This document shows positions 22,742 to 23,231 of a stretch of 23,231 nucleotides of DNA, piece by piece (position 1 is the first letter of the stretch; the number at the start of each line of letters is the position of its first letter). The translations under genes and the position numbers were made by a program. Below the pieces are notes generated by a model. It searched no databases and was not told the DNA's origin. It was given only the letters and a program-made list of their open reading frames with translations. The stretch is from Saccoglossus kowalevskii (lineage: Eukaryota > Hemichordata > Enteropneusta > Harrimaniidae), in the NCBI RefSeq assembly GCF_000003605.2, contig NW_003143793.1, positions 640,435 to 663,665 of the forward strand, given 5' to 3'.

Positions 22742-23231
22742 CGAAAAGAAAACTAGTTTGAAGTCTCTCACTACTGCCAAGAACCTTCACTCTATGAAAG
22801 GAGTTTTTTGTATAAATGTCAAATGTCAATGTATATGTATGTTGTTGAAACCATTTCTTCTATGAATTAATTTAGGATTGCATAAACTATTCTTCATGAA
22901 AACACAAATCGGACTTAACAATTGTTGTCAATTAGGAAACATTTCCAGCCTATCGACCAACAGAGTAATACATAACTACTGGAAACGAGCTACTTCACAA
23001 CTACGGTAGCTGTGGATATTAGAATTTAGCAACCCTACTTTCACGGCATGGCAAATTTAAAGCACGCGATCGAAATCCAATTTGTAATTTCCACACCGTC
23101 AACACCAGTTCCACGAATGAGAACATATCATAATAATTGACGGTCGTCGGTTAAACATCTTAGGACGTAGGTAAATTAGTAATTTCACACCGTATTATTT
23201 GATTATTTGAAATACTAAATACCGATGGATT
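22742..23231. other. Non-coding right end
   Basis: There is no open frame of note. Beyond the dispersed-repeat copies described separately, I see nothing here. Confidence 0.5.

Overview
This is an AT-rich (about two-thirds A+T by eye), gene-poor stretch of an animal nuclear genome. The evidence is one intronless class A (rhodopsin-family) G-protein-coupled receptor (GPCR), long perfect tri- and tetranucleotide microsatellites, degenerate minisatellites, and no bacterial-style gene packing or ribosome-binding sites. The receptor type, and a habit of intronless lineage-expanded receptors, would fit a marine invertebrate such as a hemichordate, cephalochordate or echinoderm. That placement is a guess and the sequence does not prove it.

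Layout. 1-12196 is non-coding. It holds an (ATT)n microsatellite at 1670-1742, a short perfect hairpin at 2049-2088, three two-copy degenerate tandem repeats (about 2.73, 3.55 and 7.24 kb), a 13-base poly-C run at 7520-7532, and an eight-unit minisatellite of about 58 bp at 9154-9594. At 11850-11975 there is a tight cluster of nuclear-receptor-type half-sites, including a perfect DR3 and a perfect DR1 arrangement. 12401-13387 on the minus strand is the only gene I can support: a complete 328-residue seven-transmembrane receptor with a poly(A) signal about 200 bp past its stop. An in-frame stop lies just upstream of its start, and a small upstream ORF overlaps the start codon.

The most interesting structure lies upstream of the receptor. 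A 78-base segment (13480-13557), 93 bp before the start codon, recurs base for base in inverted orientation at 16223-16310. The only difference is a clean 10-bp insertion. Both copies contain the palindrome TTACGTAA. The flanks look weakly alignable and diverged, so the core appears unusually well preserved. It could be a shared promoter or 5' exon module of two receptor-family genes, or the ends of a mobile element.

16.3-23.2 kb is again non-coding. It holds a small stem-loop-forming inverted repeat (18717-18824), some diverged dispersed repeats, and a perfect (TTTA)n microsatellite at 22616-22741. Open frames of 60-125 codons occur throughout. At this base composition they are expected by chance, or lie in other frames of the receptor, and I do not call them as genes.
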